From NCBI RefSeq assembly GCF_044762855.1, contig NZ_JBIWFB010000011.1, positions 1-64,000 of the forward strand: 64,000 nucleotides of DNA. Reading direction: 5' to 3'. Below the pieces are notes generated by a model. The model had not been told where the DNA came from, did no database searches, and worked only from the letters and a program-made list of their open reading frames with translations. Each line of letters begins with the position of its first letter. The first letter of the stretch is position 1. This document shows positions 1 to 8,644 of this stretch, piece by piece. The DNA comes from Psychrobacillus sp044762855. Lineage in GTDB: Bacteria; Bacillota; Bacilli; Bacillales_A; Planococcaceae. The translations under genes were made by a program, and so were the position numbers.

Positions 1-16
1 TTTAATACCTAAAAAC

Positions 17-62
17 AAAGCCCTGGAAATTTTACTGTTCGTAAAATTTCCAGGGCTTTTCA
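17..62 (+). terminator. Rho-independent terminator
   Basis: Long inverted repeat with arms AAAGCCCTGGAAATTTTAC and its complement around a 5-nt loop, ending in a T-run. It closes a gene lying left of the window and isolates the ABC operon that follows. Confidence 0.85.
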
Positions 63-110
63 TTTTTCAAGATGGGTTTTGTCCCAGCCTCTTTTCAGAT
101 TTAAGCTTGC

Positions 111-139
111 TGTAAGGTTGGCATAAAACTGTTGTAAGG
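111..139 (+). promoter_or_regulatory. Candidate response-regulator operator (direct repeat)
   Basis: The heptamer TGTAAGG occurs at 111-117 and again at 133-139, inside the longer half-sites GCTGTAAGGTTG and GTTGTAAGGATG. The 22-bp spacing is two helical turns, which is typical of OmpR-family direct-repeat operators. It lies about 50 bp before the ABC transporter start, so the linked response regulator at 4705-5406 is the likely binder (inference). Confidence 0.4.
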
Positions 140-188
140 ATGAGCATTTATAGTATACATATCGACAAAAATTGAAGAGGTGAAACAA

Positions 189-956
189 ATGGAATCATTA
201 TTAAAAGTAGAAAATATAAAAAAAACATATGGCAAATCCAATGCAGCATACACGGCATTAGAAAATATATCATTCGATATTCAGGAAGGGGAGTTTGTAG
301 GAATTATGGGGCCTTCTGGGGCAGGGAAGTCCACTTTGCTTAACTTGTTGGCAACAATTGACTCTCCGACTGAAGGGAAAATATATATGAACAATACGAG
401 TATCCACGATATGAAAGAAGACGCATTAGCGGATTTTAGACGTGAGAATCTCGGCTTCATCTTCCAAGACTATAATTTGTTGGATTCACTCACAGTGAAG
501 GAAAATATACTATTGCCACTAGCGATAGCGAAAACTCCAGCTAAACAAATTAATAGCTTGGTGACTCGAATTGCTAGCGTATTTGGTATAGGAGATTTAC
601 TAGCAAAATATCCATACCAATTATCGGGAGGTCAAAAGCAAAGAACAGCGGCGGCTAGAGCACTTGTGACAGAACCTGTGATGATTCTGGCAGACGAGCC
701 GACAGGTGCACTTGACTCTAAGTCAGCGACAGATTTACTGGAAAGCTTAAGTAATTTAAATGAAAACAATAATTCAACCATCCTGATGGTGACGCATGAT
801 GCATATGCAGCGAGTTTCTGTCGTCGTATTATTTTCATCAAGGATGGTACACTTTCCACAGAAATTTATCGACGAGATAAGACACGTAAAGCGTTCTTTC
901 AAGAGATTTTAGAAGTCCTTGCAACAATTGGGGGTGAGGTAGATGACGTTATTTAG
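189..956 (+). CDS. BceA-like ABC transporter ATP-binding protein
   Basis: Cytoplasmic ATPase of a peptide-antibiotic sensing or detoxification transporter (BceAB/VraDE type). It shows Walker A GPSGAGKST near residue 44, the ABC signature LSGGQKQR, Walker B MILADEPT and the H-loop VTHD. I chose ATG 189 over GTG 180 because the GAAGAGG ribosome site ends at 180, eight bases before 189. The 3' end overlaps the permease gene by 14 bp, so the two are translationally coupled. The family assignment is firm. The substrate (bacitracin, lantibiotic or other lipid II-binding peptide) cannot be read from sequence. Confidence 0.93.
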   Translation: MESLLKVENIKKTYGKSNAAYTALENISFDIQEGEFVGIMGPSGAGKSTLLNLLATIDSPTEGKIYMNNTSIHDMKEDALADFRRENLGFIFQDYNLLDSLTVKENILLPLAIAKTPAKQINSLVTRIASVFGIGDLLAKYPYQLSGGQKQRTAAARALVTEPVMILADEPTGALDSKSATDLLESLSNLNENNNSTILMVTHDAYAASFCRRIIFIKDGTLSTEIYRRDKTRKAFFQEILEVLATIGGEVDDVI

Positions 957-2856
957 TCTAGCGAGAAAAAACATAGCACGAAACTTTTCTCAATACTTTT
1001 TATACATCGCATCTATGGTTTTTAGTATTGTTATCTATTTTACATTTGTGACATTAAAATATAGCGATACGATTGCCCAAAAAACGGTTTCCTCTCAAAA
1101 GTTAGATTCTCTAATGAGTGGTGCTGCCATCATTCTCCTACTCTTTGTTGCCGTGTTTATTGCTTATTCAAACTCATTCTTTATGAAGAAACGAAAAAAA
1201 GAAGTTGCGCTATATGCTTTGCTAGGTGTGCGTAACCGACAAATTGGCTTCATGCTCTTCTTTGAAAATTTATTATTAGGAGTATTTTCACTAATAGTTG
1301 GGGTTCTTCTTGGATTTCTTTGTTCAAAAGGATTTCTGACTATTTTAATCCATTTGATAGGCTATGATGTTATCGCACCCTTTACATTTTCAGGTTCGGC
1401 AGCCTTGAATACTGCAATTGTATTTTTGGCAATCTTCTTAGTGACATCTTTCCAAGGATATCGCTTAATTTATCAGTTTAAACTAATTGATTTATTCCAT
1501 GCTTCAAAAAAAGGGGAAGTGATTCCAAAGCCTTCTATAATGGTAGCTATTTTTGGAGTTTTACTAATATCAATTGGTTATTGGTTGGCGCTTCAAGATA
1601 TTTTTACTTCCAAAGTGTGGATAGCAATGGGATTTTTAATGATAGCATTGATTATTTTAACAACAGTTATTGTTGGTACTTTTTTATTGTTCCATAGTGT
1701 TACCGGTTTTGTTTTAGCTGTGATGAAGAAAAATGAGAAATGGCTGTGGAGAGGTCTACATTTAATGATAATTTCCCAATTGTTATATCGTATACGTGGG
1801 AATGCACGTACATTGACAGTCATTGCAATATTAAGTGCCACTACTGTAACAGCAGGAGGAGCAGTGTATGGTCTTTATTACAACATAAACGATCAGGTCG
1901 TAACCGCTGATCCGAATACTTTTATGTATGAGCAAACAGATACTAAGCTCGATCAAAAAGTCAGTAGTGTGTTGCCGGATGTAAAGTACGATGAAAATAT
2001 CGAAGCATTGTCTGTCAGCTTTCATACGGAACAATTAAACTCATCATTCAATAACTCTGATAAAAGAATATATACGATTATCAACGAAAGAACATATAAT
2101 CGATTAGCATCAATTCAAAAAAAGGAAAAAATAGATGTTAACAAAGCAAATGCTGTGATTTTAGATATTGGTTATGATGAAAGGTTTTCTCCTAAATATA
2201 AGGGTAAAACTATCTCAACTGAGGAAAATACTATACTCACATTCCAAAGCTTTCAAACTCAAAATATATTAAATACTGGTACGGCAGGCATTACAGTAGT
2301 CGTTTCAAATGAATATTATAAAGTGCTAAAAGAAGAAGGAGAGGTATTAAACTACCGGGTCATTGGTGTAGATAAAGCTTCTGCAGAACTATCAGAAAAA
2401 GTTGCAGATCATTTACCTGAAGAAGCGCAATTTTCAAGCGCTCCAAAAGACTTGCAAACAGGCATCGAAAGTGTAGGATCTTTGCTGTTTATCGGAAGTT
2501 TCCTTGGCCTAGTGTTTTTAGCGGCAACTGGCAGTATCATTTACTTTAAAATTTTAACAGAAGCAGAAGAAGATAAGTCCCAATACAATATGCTCCATAA
2601 AATGGGGGTTAGTCCAAAGGAAATGCGCAAGTCCATTGGAACTCAAGTTTTTGTCATCTTCTTTGTGCCACTTGCAGTAGGATTATTGCATAGTGCGATC
2701 GCTTTAAAAGCTTTCTCTAGTTTACTAATGATGGATTTAGTCAGACCTGTATTGATCTGGATGATTGCTTATACAGTAATCTACGGACTGTATTATATCT
2801 TAACAGTAGCTTCTTACAATCGAATTATCACACAAAATAATAAAACAGAAGGATGA
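943..2856 (+). CDS. BceB-like FtsX-domain ABC transporter permease
   Basis: Integral membrane partner of the preceding ATPase, 637 residues, the usual BceB length. The N-terminal part holds several membrane helices and a MacB/FtsX-type domain (roughly residues 60-180). A large extracytoplasmic domain spans about residues 310-510, followed by three C-terminal helices. In BceB-type transporters this external domain recognises the peptide and signals to the sensor kinase. The gene overlaps both neighbours, forming an ABC-permease-YxeA operon. Confidence 0.92.
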   Translation: MTLFSLARKNIARNFSQYFLYIASMVFSIVIYFTFVTLKYSDTIAQKTVSSQKLDSLMSGAAIILLLFVAVFIAYSNSFFMKKRKKEVALYALLGVRNRQIGFMLFFENLLLGVFSLIVGVLLGFLCSKGFLTILIHLIGYDVIAPFTFSGSAALNTAIVFLAIFLVTSFQGYRLIYQFKLIDLFHASKKGEVIPKPSIMVAIFGVLLISIGYWLALQDIFTSKVWIAMGFLMIALIILTTVIVGTFLLFHSVTGFVLAVMKKNEKWLWRGLHLMIISQLLYRIRGNARTLTVIAILSATTVTAGGAVYGLYYNINDQVVTADPNTFMYEQTDTKLDQKVSSVLPDVKYDENIEALSVSFHTEQLNSSFNNSDKRIYTIINERTYNRLASIQKKEKIDVNKANAVILDIGYDERFSPKYKGKTISTEENTILTFQSFQTQNILNTGTAGITVVVSNEYYKVLKEEGEVLNYRVIGVDKASAELSEKVADHLPEEAQFSSAPKDLQTGIESVGSLLFIGSFLGLVFLAATGSIIYFKILTEAEEDKSQYNMLHKMGVSPKEMRKSIGTQVFVIFFVPLAVGLLHSAIALKAFSSLLMMDLVRPVLIWMIAYTVIYGLYYILTVASYNRIITQNNKTEG

Positions 2857-2861
2857 TAGAA

Positions 2862-3221
2862 ATGAAGAAATTTTTAATAGTAATAGGTGTATTGTTTGCA
2901 GTAGGGGGTGTAGGGATTTTTGCAATTACAAAAATAGACTTTAACCGTACGAACGCTGATAATTATTATTTGCAAATTACGGAGGATGGTGTACCACATG
3001 AGGACAAACTGGATGATGGTTCTGTTATGACTACCTATTCTTATCAACTAGACGCTACAAATGCGGATGGTAAAACAATTCCGCTTGAATTCACAGCACA
3101 AAAAAATCTCCGTAAAGACGCTTATTTGAAAATGTACGTAAAAAAGGACGATCAAGTATCGTCATATGATGAAGTGAAACTAGAAGACATACCGAATAAA
3201 GCACAAAAACAATTAAAATAG
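2862..3221 (+). CDS. YxeA family (DUF1093) exported protein
   Basis: Protein of 119 residues with one N-terminal hydrophobic segment (signal or anchor, about residues 2-22) and a small soluble domain, as in the YxeA/DUF1093 family. The start at ATG 2862 is preferred over ATG 2853 because GAAGG lies about eight bases before it. The stop of the permease overlaps this start region, so it is the third gene of the operon. In Bacillus subtilis yxeA likewise follows a BceAB-type transporter (yxdLM). Its biochemical role is not established. Confidence 0.85.
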   Translation: MKKFLIVIGVLFAVGGVGIFAITKIDFNRTNADNYYLQITEDGVPHEDKLDDGSVMTTYSYQLDATNADGKTIPLEFTAQKNLRKDAYLKMYVKKDDQVSSYDEVKLEDIPNKAQKQLK

Positions 3222-3224
3222 AAG

Positions 3225-3262
3225 AAAGGCTGTCTCCGATAGAAGGAGTACAGCCTTATTTT
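3225..3262. terminator. Bidirectional terminator
   Basis: Inverted repeat AAGGCTGTCTCC / GGAGTACAGCCTT with T-rich flank between the convergent yxeA-like and histidine-kinase genes. It can serve both strands. Confidence 0.85.
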
Positions 3263-4699
3263 CTATAGAAGTATTGTGATGGTTGTTCCTTTGTTTTCAG
3301 AGCTCGTCAAGTCTACTGTTGCGTTATGGGCTATAATAATATCTCGTGCAATCGCCAACCCTAAGCCTGTCCCATGTATACTAGTAGTATTTGTACCTCG
3401 ATAGTAACGTTCGAAAACTTGATCTAAATCTTTCGAAGGTATGCCTCGTCCGTTATCAGTAATTGTAATTTGTGTATGGTATGCTGAATTTGTAGATATG
3501 TCGCTTGACTTTTGTTGTGGTCCACATTGAGGATAAACACTATCAATTTGTATTTTTACAACGACTTGTTCATCGTTATGCACAAGTGCATTGTAAATAA
3601 AGTTAACTATTGCCCGTTTCCATAATCTTTTATCTACTTTATGCACTGCTTTCTCTACATTAGCCACAAATTCAACATTCCTAGCGCTAAATTGTTGATC
3701 ATTTAAAAGTTCAATCGTTATTTCACGTATGAATGCAACAATATTAACAGTTTCTAAATGAAATGGTAGTTTTTGGTTACGCAAACGCATCGTTAAATTT
3801 AAATCATCTAATAAATTACTCATATACTTCGACTGTCTATTGATAATAGATGTATACCCCTTCATTTCTTGTTGTGTTAAATCATTGGCATTATCCTGCA
3901 TCAATTCTGCATATCCCTGAATAGAGGCAAGTGGGGTTTTCATATCATGCGAAACATTGCTAATCCATTCTTCACGCATTTGATCAAGTTGATTTCGTTC
4001 TTTCTCATATTGATTTAGTTTCAACGACAGTTCATTCATATTGCGAAATACATCTTCATACACACCATTTGGTATCGGTATCTTTTTAAAACGTCTTTCA
4101 CGTAGCTGTTGGATTCCATCTATTAAAAGGTGGAGGGGACCAGTTAATTTTTTTCCAAAAATAAATCCAACTATTAAAGCGATGATAATATCGACGATTA
4201 AAATTAGTAAAAGCAAGATATTAATATTTTTAAATATTTTGTCATAATCATAAGTGAATACATAACGTCCTATTTGCTTATTTTTTACTCCTATTAAATA
4301 ACTGAAGTTATGTGCCTCTCCAACAAAGACAGTCGTGCCGGCTTCTTCTTGATATTTATATGTTTGAACAAGTTCAATTGGAGAATACTCTTTTTGTAGG
4401 TTTTCAGGCGTATAAAAAGCTGCTACTTGATCCCCCTTATTATTCAAAAATTGTATCCAGGCATTCATTTCTCTCAGTTTTTCTAATCCAGCTTCTTTAA
4501 TCACTGGTTTGTCATTTTGTAGTTCTATATATTGTGAAAAAGTTCGACTAAAGGTTTCTGCAGATCCTTCTTCTGTTTCGAAATTATTTATTGATCGATA
4601 AACGAGCAAGGAGAAAAGTAGAATTGTATTTACAATTCCTACAATTACCACAATTATCACAACAGATCCTAAGAAGCGCCGTGTCAATTTCCACTTCAT
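3263..4699 (-). CDS. HAMP-domain sensor histidine kinase
   Basis: Membrane sensor kinase of about 478 residues. It has TM1 (about 10-36), an extracytoplasmic sensing domain of roughly 120 residues, TM2 (about 160-183), HAMP, a HisKA domain with phospho-acceptor histidine in VSHDMKTPL near residue 251, and HATPase motifs (YNALVHN, DNGRGIP, GTGLGLAI). True BceS-type intramembrane kinases are shorter (about 330 aa) and lack the external domain, so this kinase may sense its ligand directly. ATG 4699 has AGGGTGAGG before it; an alternative GTG at 4708 overlaps the regulator's stop. It forms an operon with the upstream response regulator. Confidence 0.9.
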   Translation of the reverse strand: MKWKLTRRFLGSVVIIVVIVGIVNTILLFSLLVYRSINNFETEEGSAETFSRTFSQYIELQNDKPVIKEAGLEKLREMNAWIQFLNNKGDQVAAFYTPENLQKEYSPIELVQTYKYQEEAGTTVFVGEAHNFSYLIGVKNKQIGRYVFTYDYDKIFKNINILLLLILIVDIIIALIVGFIFGKKLTGPLHLLIDGIQQLRERRFKKIPIPNGVYEDVFRNMNELSLKLNQYEKERNQLDQMREEWISNVSHDMKTPLASIQGYAELMQDNANDLTQQEMKGYTSIINRQSKYMSNLLDDLNLTMRLRNQKLPFHLETVNIVAFIREITIELLNDQQFSARNVEFVANVEKAVHKVDKRLWKRAIVNFIYNALVHNDEQVVVKIQIDSVYPQCGPQQKSSDISTNSAYHTQITITDNGRGIPSKDLDQVFERYYRGTNTTSIHGTGLGLAIARDIIIAHNATVDLTSSENKGTTITILL

Positions 4700-4704
4700 G
4701 TTCC

Positions 4705-5406
4705 TCACCCTTTGGAATGTAGTTTATACCCGAGTCCTTTAACAGTTAATATAAACGAAGGATTGGAAGGCTCGGCCTCAATTTTTTCTCGTAATCGACG
4801 TATATGTACCATCACTGTATTATCCGAACCGAAAAAGTCATCACCCCAGACATGTTCAAACAAAGTCTCTTTGCTTAGAATCTGATTCGGATGGTGCATA
4901 AAACAGCTCATAAGCCCGATTTCTTTCGCTGTGAGTTCAATCGTTTTTCCATCAGTCTTTAATTCTTTTTCATTGGGACTAAGCTCAAAAGGTCCAACTT
5001 GTAAACTTTCTGGAGCATCTTTTGCCTCTGAAAAACCTGCCCGTCTCAACTGGGCTTTCACTCGATAGGCTACTTCCTTGGGACTAAAAGGTTTCGTAAT
5101 ATAATCGTCTCCACCAATCGCTAGTCCTAATAGTTTGTCAATCTCCTCATCCTTTGCAGACAAAAATAAAATCGGTACATTGGAAACTTCACGAATTTGC
5201 TTACATAAGTCATAGCCCTCTCCGTCTGGTAGCATAATATCCAACAATACAAGTGCTGGATTATAGTGCTGAAATTTTTTCCAGCCATCTGCTACAGTCC
5301 CGGCCGTTAGTACATTAAAAATACTTTCTTTATGTAAAACTTTCTCAAGGAGACGTGCTAAGTCTTCTTCATCTTCAATGATTAAAATCCACTGCTCATT
5401 AGCCAT
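4705..5406 (-). CDS. OmpR/PhoB-family response regulator
   Basis: Protein of 233 residues with an N-terminal receiver domain (phospho-acceptor Asp56 in LLDIMLPDGEG, acidic pair near 11-12, Lys in ITKPF) and a C-terminal winged-helix DNA-binding domain ending RRLREKIE...GLGYKL. The reading frame extends upstream to 5499, but the family start at ATG 5406, with GGGAG before it, gives the standard length. It is first in the two-gene operon with the kinase and probably activates the convergent ABC operon. Confidence 0.93.
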   Translation of the reverse strand: MANEQWILIIEDEEDLARLLEKVLHKESIFNVLTAGTVADGWKKFQHYNPALVLLDIMLPDGEGYDLCKQIREVSNVPILFLSAKDEEIDKLLGLAIGGDDYITKPFSPKEVAYRVKAQLRRAGFSEAKDAPESLQVGPFELSPNEKELKTDGKTIELTAKEIGLMSCFMHHPNQILSKETLFEHVWGDDFFGSDNTVMVHIRRLREKIEAEPSNPSFILTVKGLGYKLHSKG

Positions 5407-5669
5407 TTTTCTACTCCCGTAACGATAATTCTTCTCTATAGTATAGATTATAGTGTGATTCTGAAGCAAAAGGTAAGAGTAGACTGACAAGCGGTACAAT
5501 AGAAAAAGTGAAAAGGAAACGCCGAATTCATCTTGTTCGGTCCTATTTTCATCATAGCTAAAGACGGCACATTCCTTAAGGCTTTTTTGTTAGTTAAGTA
5601 GGTTAAAAGAGTGATATGGAATCTATTCGATAGTATATATTAAGACTTAATGTAAGGGGAGAGATAAAT

Positions 5670-6126
5670 ATGTGGCAGTTATAAGTTACTTGAAGACCTA
5701 ACCGTAGTTAGATTGCAATGTATTATAAAGAAAGAGTAGCAGTTTTGTAGTGGAGCAGAAATTCCCAATACTCAGAAGTAGACGATGCTGACTTAGAGAG
5801 TAAACATATTTATAAAGAAGAAATAATGAATTATGTGTGCGTATATGCGCCTAATTCCAAAAGATGATACCATTATATTGGTAGAGTATTAGTAGCTCAA
5901 AGTCATCGAAAATTAGGTTTAGGTAAAGAGCTTGTGTCAAGAGGAATAGAATATATAGAAACTATTTATCCAGAGATGCGTATCTTTGCACAGACTCAAG
6001 CTCGCTCACTTGGAGAATTTCTATCGATCCTTTGGTTTTAAAACAGGGTCAGAAGAATATTTCGTGGACAATATTCTTCATATTGATATGATTATTCCAG
6101 TTAGAGAAATAAAAGAGAGATTCTAA
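5670..6126 (+). pseudogene. Broken ElaA-type GNAT acetyltransferase
   Basis: An AAGGGGAGAG ribosome site precedes ATG 5670, but the frame is interrupted by several stops and frameshifts. Fragments in different frames read YSEVDDADLESKHIYKEE, MRLIPKDDTIIL, GRVLVAQSHRKLGLGKELV, RGIEYIETIYPEMRIFAQ and YRSFGFKTGSEEYF. These follow the order of ElaA-family N-acetyltransferases, including the acetyl-CoA loop (HRKLGLGKEL). It is a complete but inactivated gene, and decay appears recent because the motifs are well preserved. Confidence 0.8.
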
Positions 6127-6672
6127 GGAGAATGGATTTTAATAGACAGTCGAAACTATTGCTAATAATTGGGAAGGGCTAAAGTATTATTAAAGCTGGT
6201 AAACCCATTGTTATTCTAGAGTTAGTAAATTTAGCTTCATAATAAGTATAAACACCTTGATGATTTTAAAGTCGTTTCAAGGTGTTTTAATGATAATTAC
6301 TTAATTTCATCGGACAATACCTGAAGCTGTTCTCAATTAATTAATTTATAGTACATGTTTATCTTTTCTATAATACCTACATCGGGTGTTTGGCGTATAT
6401 ATTAAGTAAAGATTGTAGTTAACTATCAATTCACTAACAAGACAGGCATTTTTAGTTATGTAACTATTGTTTTAGACAGTTTTTTTTATGAACGACTTAA
6501 GAATCTAGAATCTATTGAACCCATTTTTTAAAATGGTGGAGTATCTGGTTCTACAAGAATAATTATTAACAAAGAGGACTTAACTTCAGACTTTATTGAA
6601 TCGTTAAAACCAAAGGAAAGAAACCCTTTTCGTGCTATAAGTATAGGTGAAGAAATTAGTTTGTAATAACTT
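6127..6672. other. Degenerate intergenic stretch with gene relics
   Basis: No intact gene. A short frame at 6181-6240 reads IIKAGKPIVILELVNLAS. Another at about 6531-6666 reads NGGVSGSTRIIINKEDLT and ends EEISL before TAA 6664. Both look like C-terminal remnants of unidentified small proteins. A terminator hairpin lies at 6250-6288. Confidence 0.5.
6250..6288. terminator. Terminator-like hairpin
   Basis: Arms AAACACCTTGA and TCAAGGTGTTTT around an 18-nt loop, with T-run. It follows the broken acetyltransferase. Confidence 0.7.
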
Positions 6673-6797
6673 AACTAACAGGTGCTTTAGCAGAACAAGA
6701 CCATCATCTCGATGGTCTATTTATTTAAACAAAACCTCAAGTAAATCTCAGAACTCCATTGTGAAATGTTACACTTAGACTAAACAGCAGGTTAGTT
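6673..6797. repeat. Two-ended intergenic repeat, copy 1
   Basis: Left end AACTAAC (6673-6679), spacer AGGT, then GCTTTAG. Inner hairpin GACCATC/GATGGTC at 6699-6717 followed by a T-rich run. Internal block TCAAGTAAATCTCAGAA and TTGTGAAATGTTACA. Right end CAGCAG then GTTAGTT (6791-6797). The outer boxes are complementary. This is one of the best-preserved copies in the window. Confidence 0.8.
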
Positions 6798-6917
6798 GAA
6801 CAAGTGCCGAGAATTCACCAAACTGTTAGCAAGTTAGATGTTCAGTAATATATTTACCAACTGGTGAAAATATTCGAGAGAACAACTAAAAAGTAATATG
6901 TCAGTAGGAGGAAAACT

Positions 6918-7091
6918 ATGTTTTATTATGAAATAGTTTGTTGTAGTTGTAGACAAAAATTCAGAGTATATGAAGGTTCACTAAAATATCAACTATACAA
7001 AGAAAGAACGAATAAGGTCTTTCATTGTGATGACTGCAACTCCAAAATACGCATGGATGCAATTAAAAACTTCTTTAGATACCTAAGCTAA
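6918..7091 (+). CDS. Small double-CxxC zinc-ribbon-like protein
   Basis: A 57-residue protein with a perfect AGGAGG six bases before ATG 6918. It has two cysteine pairs, CCSC near residue 8 and CDDC near residue 38, with a basic linker. This is the layout of a small treble-clef or zinc-ribbon protein, similar to DUF2197 (YlaI-type) proteins. It lies alone between a repeat right end (6797) and a repeat left end whose first bases contain its own stop codon (7089-7091), making it a clean single-gene repeat-flanked unit. Function is unknown. Confidence 0.75.
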   Translation: MFYYEIVCCSCRQKFRVYEGSLKYQLYKERTNKVFHCDDCNSKIRMDAIKNFFRYLS

Positions 7092-7162
7092 CGGGTGCTT
7101 TAGCAAACAGGATTGTCAGTAGACAGCCTTTATTATTATTGAACTAAAGCAGCAGGTTAGTT
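7086..7162. repeat. Two-ended intergenic repeat, copy 2 (short form)
   Basis: Compact 77-bp copy. Left AGCTAAC, spacer GGGT, GCTTTAGC; right AACTAAAGC, spacer AGCAG, GTTAGTT (7156-7162). The inner box pair GCTTTAG/CTAAAGC is perfect and the spacers are unequal. The inner hairpin is of a different type (AGGATTGTC-AGTA-GACAGCCT). The stop codon of the preceding small gene lies inside the left box. Confidence 0.8.
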
Positions 7163-7199
7163 TAATAAGAAAATGGTACAATGAAGGAATTTAACGAGG

Positions 7200-7515
7200 T
7201 GCAAATAACTATTACCGTGTGGCAACAGTCATTAAACGAAGGGTAGAGGTATGGCCCATGGTACTTTGCCGGGTTGGCATAAACAATAGGATCGTTGATT
7301 GGTCCCTCAACCGGTCACAGATAACTTTCTTCGTCATGCCAGCGATAGTAATTCTTCCAGTTTCTGTCGCACCGCCGTCTGGTACCATCATGAGTTTTGG
7401 CCGTGTATGCTTGCTCGTAAGGAGCGTCTTCTGGTACTACAGACCAAATTCAGGTATGTATGCCATAGGTCTTCCCATCCTTACGAATCAGTGTTTGGTA
7501 ATAAACTTTCTTTTA
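7200..7515 (-). pseudogene. Decayed minus-strand coding remnant, family unknown
   Basis: Plus-strand frames here give no recognisable protein. The minus strand reads QTLIRKDGKTYGIHT, a stop, then WSVVPEDAPYEQAYT, WKNYYRWHDEESYL, a stop, and PVEGPINDPIVYANPAKYHG. This protein-like composition with only two stops suggests a degraded gene on the minus strand. I do not recognise the family. The stretch has a higher GC content than its surroundings, which points to separate origin. Confidence 0.4.
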
Positions 7516-7636
7516 AATTAAACATCCAAAGGTGATCAAGCTTTAGGTCAACTAAACTTTAGAAATTCTCGTGAACTAAAAGTTCTTAATCTAGTCGATT
7601 TTTCCGTTGAATAAGACCACATTACCTTTTACTAGT

Positions 7637-7880
7637 TTAAATGCTTTGTTTAGACAGATTTTTATTTGGGTTACTGAGTGAGTTTCGGAGTAATATAGAC
7701 ACTAAGCTCAAAATTAGAAACAGCACTCCTCCCCATAAGACGTAACGGATTCCCATCCCTGATAAGAACAATTCGCCTACGGCAGTATCCAAGCTTACTC
7801 CCCAATTCATAAAGAAAACAAACAAGCCATGGCCTACGGTGTATTTGCCAACCCAACGGATACAAAACACTCCTTCCATT
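7637..7880 (-). pseudogene. C-terminal fragment of an MFS transporter
   Basis: The minus strand encodes a hydrophobic C-terminus including WVGKYTVGHG, LSGMGIRYVLWGG and VLFLILSLVSIL, followed by a basic tail and stop. This is the last two or three helices of a major facilitator drug transporter. The 5' part is missing, and the remnant abuts the truncated transposase at about 7881, so the insertion sequence or a later deletion removed the rest. Confidence 0.75.
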
Positions 7881-7881
7881 C

Positions 7882-8492
7882 CTAGATCAAATAGAAGAAA
7901 AGTACTTTGAATTACCCGAACATATCGTTGCGGATGCCGGCTAAGGCAGTGAGCAAAATTATGATGATATATTAACGAAGCGCAAACGCATACCACTCAT
8001 TACGTACAACCATTATTTGAACGAGCAAAAGAAAAAGTATAAAAACGATCTGTTCAAAACAAGCAATTGGGTCTACCATGAGGAAAAGGATAGCTATACT
8101 TTTCCAAATAAAAAGCAACTGACATTTCAGTACAATTCCACACGTACCGAAAAAACAGGATTCCATCGCCACTTCATAATGTATGAATGTGAAGATTGTA
8201 CAGGTTATCCGATACGAGCGTTATGTACAAAGGCGCAAGAGGTACGAATCGTAAGCTCATGGTTAATGAGAAATGGGAACAACAAAAAGAATATGTGCGA
8301 ACCAAGCTTTCAGAGGAAAAAACTGGTATCGTTTACCGTCAACGTAGGACTGACGTGGAACCAGTTTTTGGATTTTTGAAGGCTAAGTTAGGTTTTATCC
8401 GATTTTCTGTTTGTGGAAAATCGAAGGTCAAACATGAAATCGGCCTCGCATTAATGACCGGGAATATCCGAAAATATGCGGCAAGAGTATAA
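7882..8492 (+). mobile_element. Truncated, frameshifted IS1182-like transposase
   Basis: C-terminal portion of a DDE transposase, starting abruptly at LDQIEEKYFELPEHIVADAG. An in-frame stop replaces the tyrosine after ADAG. The central part carries a cysteine cluster (CEDCTGYPIRALC). A one-base deletion near 8240 shifts the frame inside AQEGTNRKL, and the second frame contains the catalytic-E region DVEPVFGFLKAKLGF. The N-terminus, left end and terminal repeats are absent. The element is dead. Confidence 0.85.
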
Positions 8493-8644
8493 GCTCTTAT
8501 CCGTATACTATTAATGCTACTTCTGTCTTAACATCTTTTTAGTTAAACAAGTTATTATGCTAGAAATGTACTGAATAACGAAACCAATTTGAATGAAGTG
8601 TTTCATGGTATAGAGGCTTTGAAAAAGAATTGTAGAAATAATTG

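Noticed and set aside
7299..7535. Plus-strand frames of 78 and 100 codons near 7.2-7.5 kb
   Set aside because: Cys-, Ser- and His-rich nonsense composition; the minus strand gives the protein-like reading.
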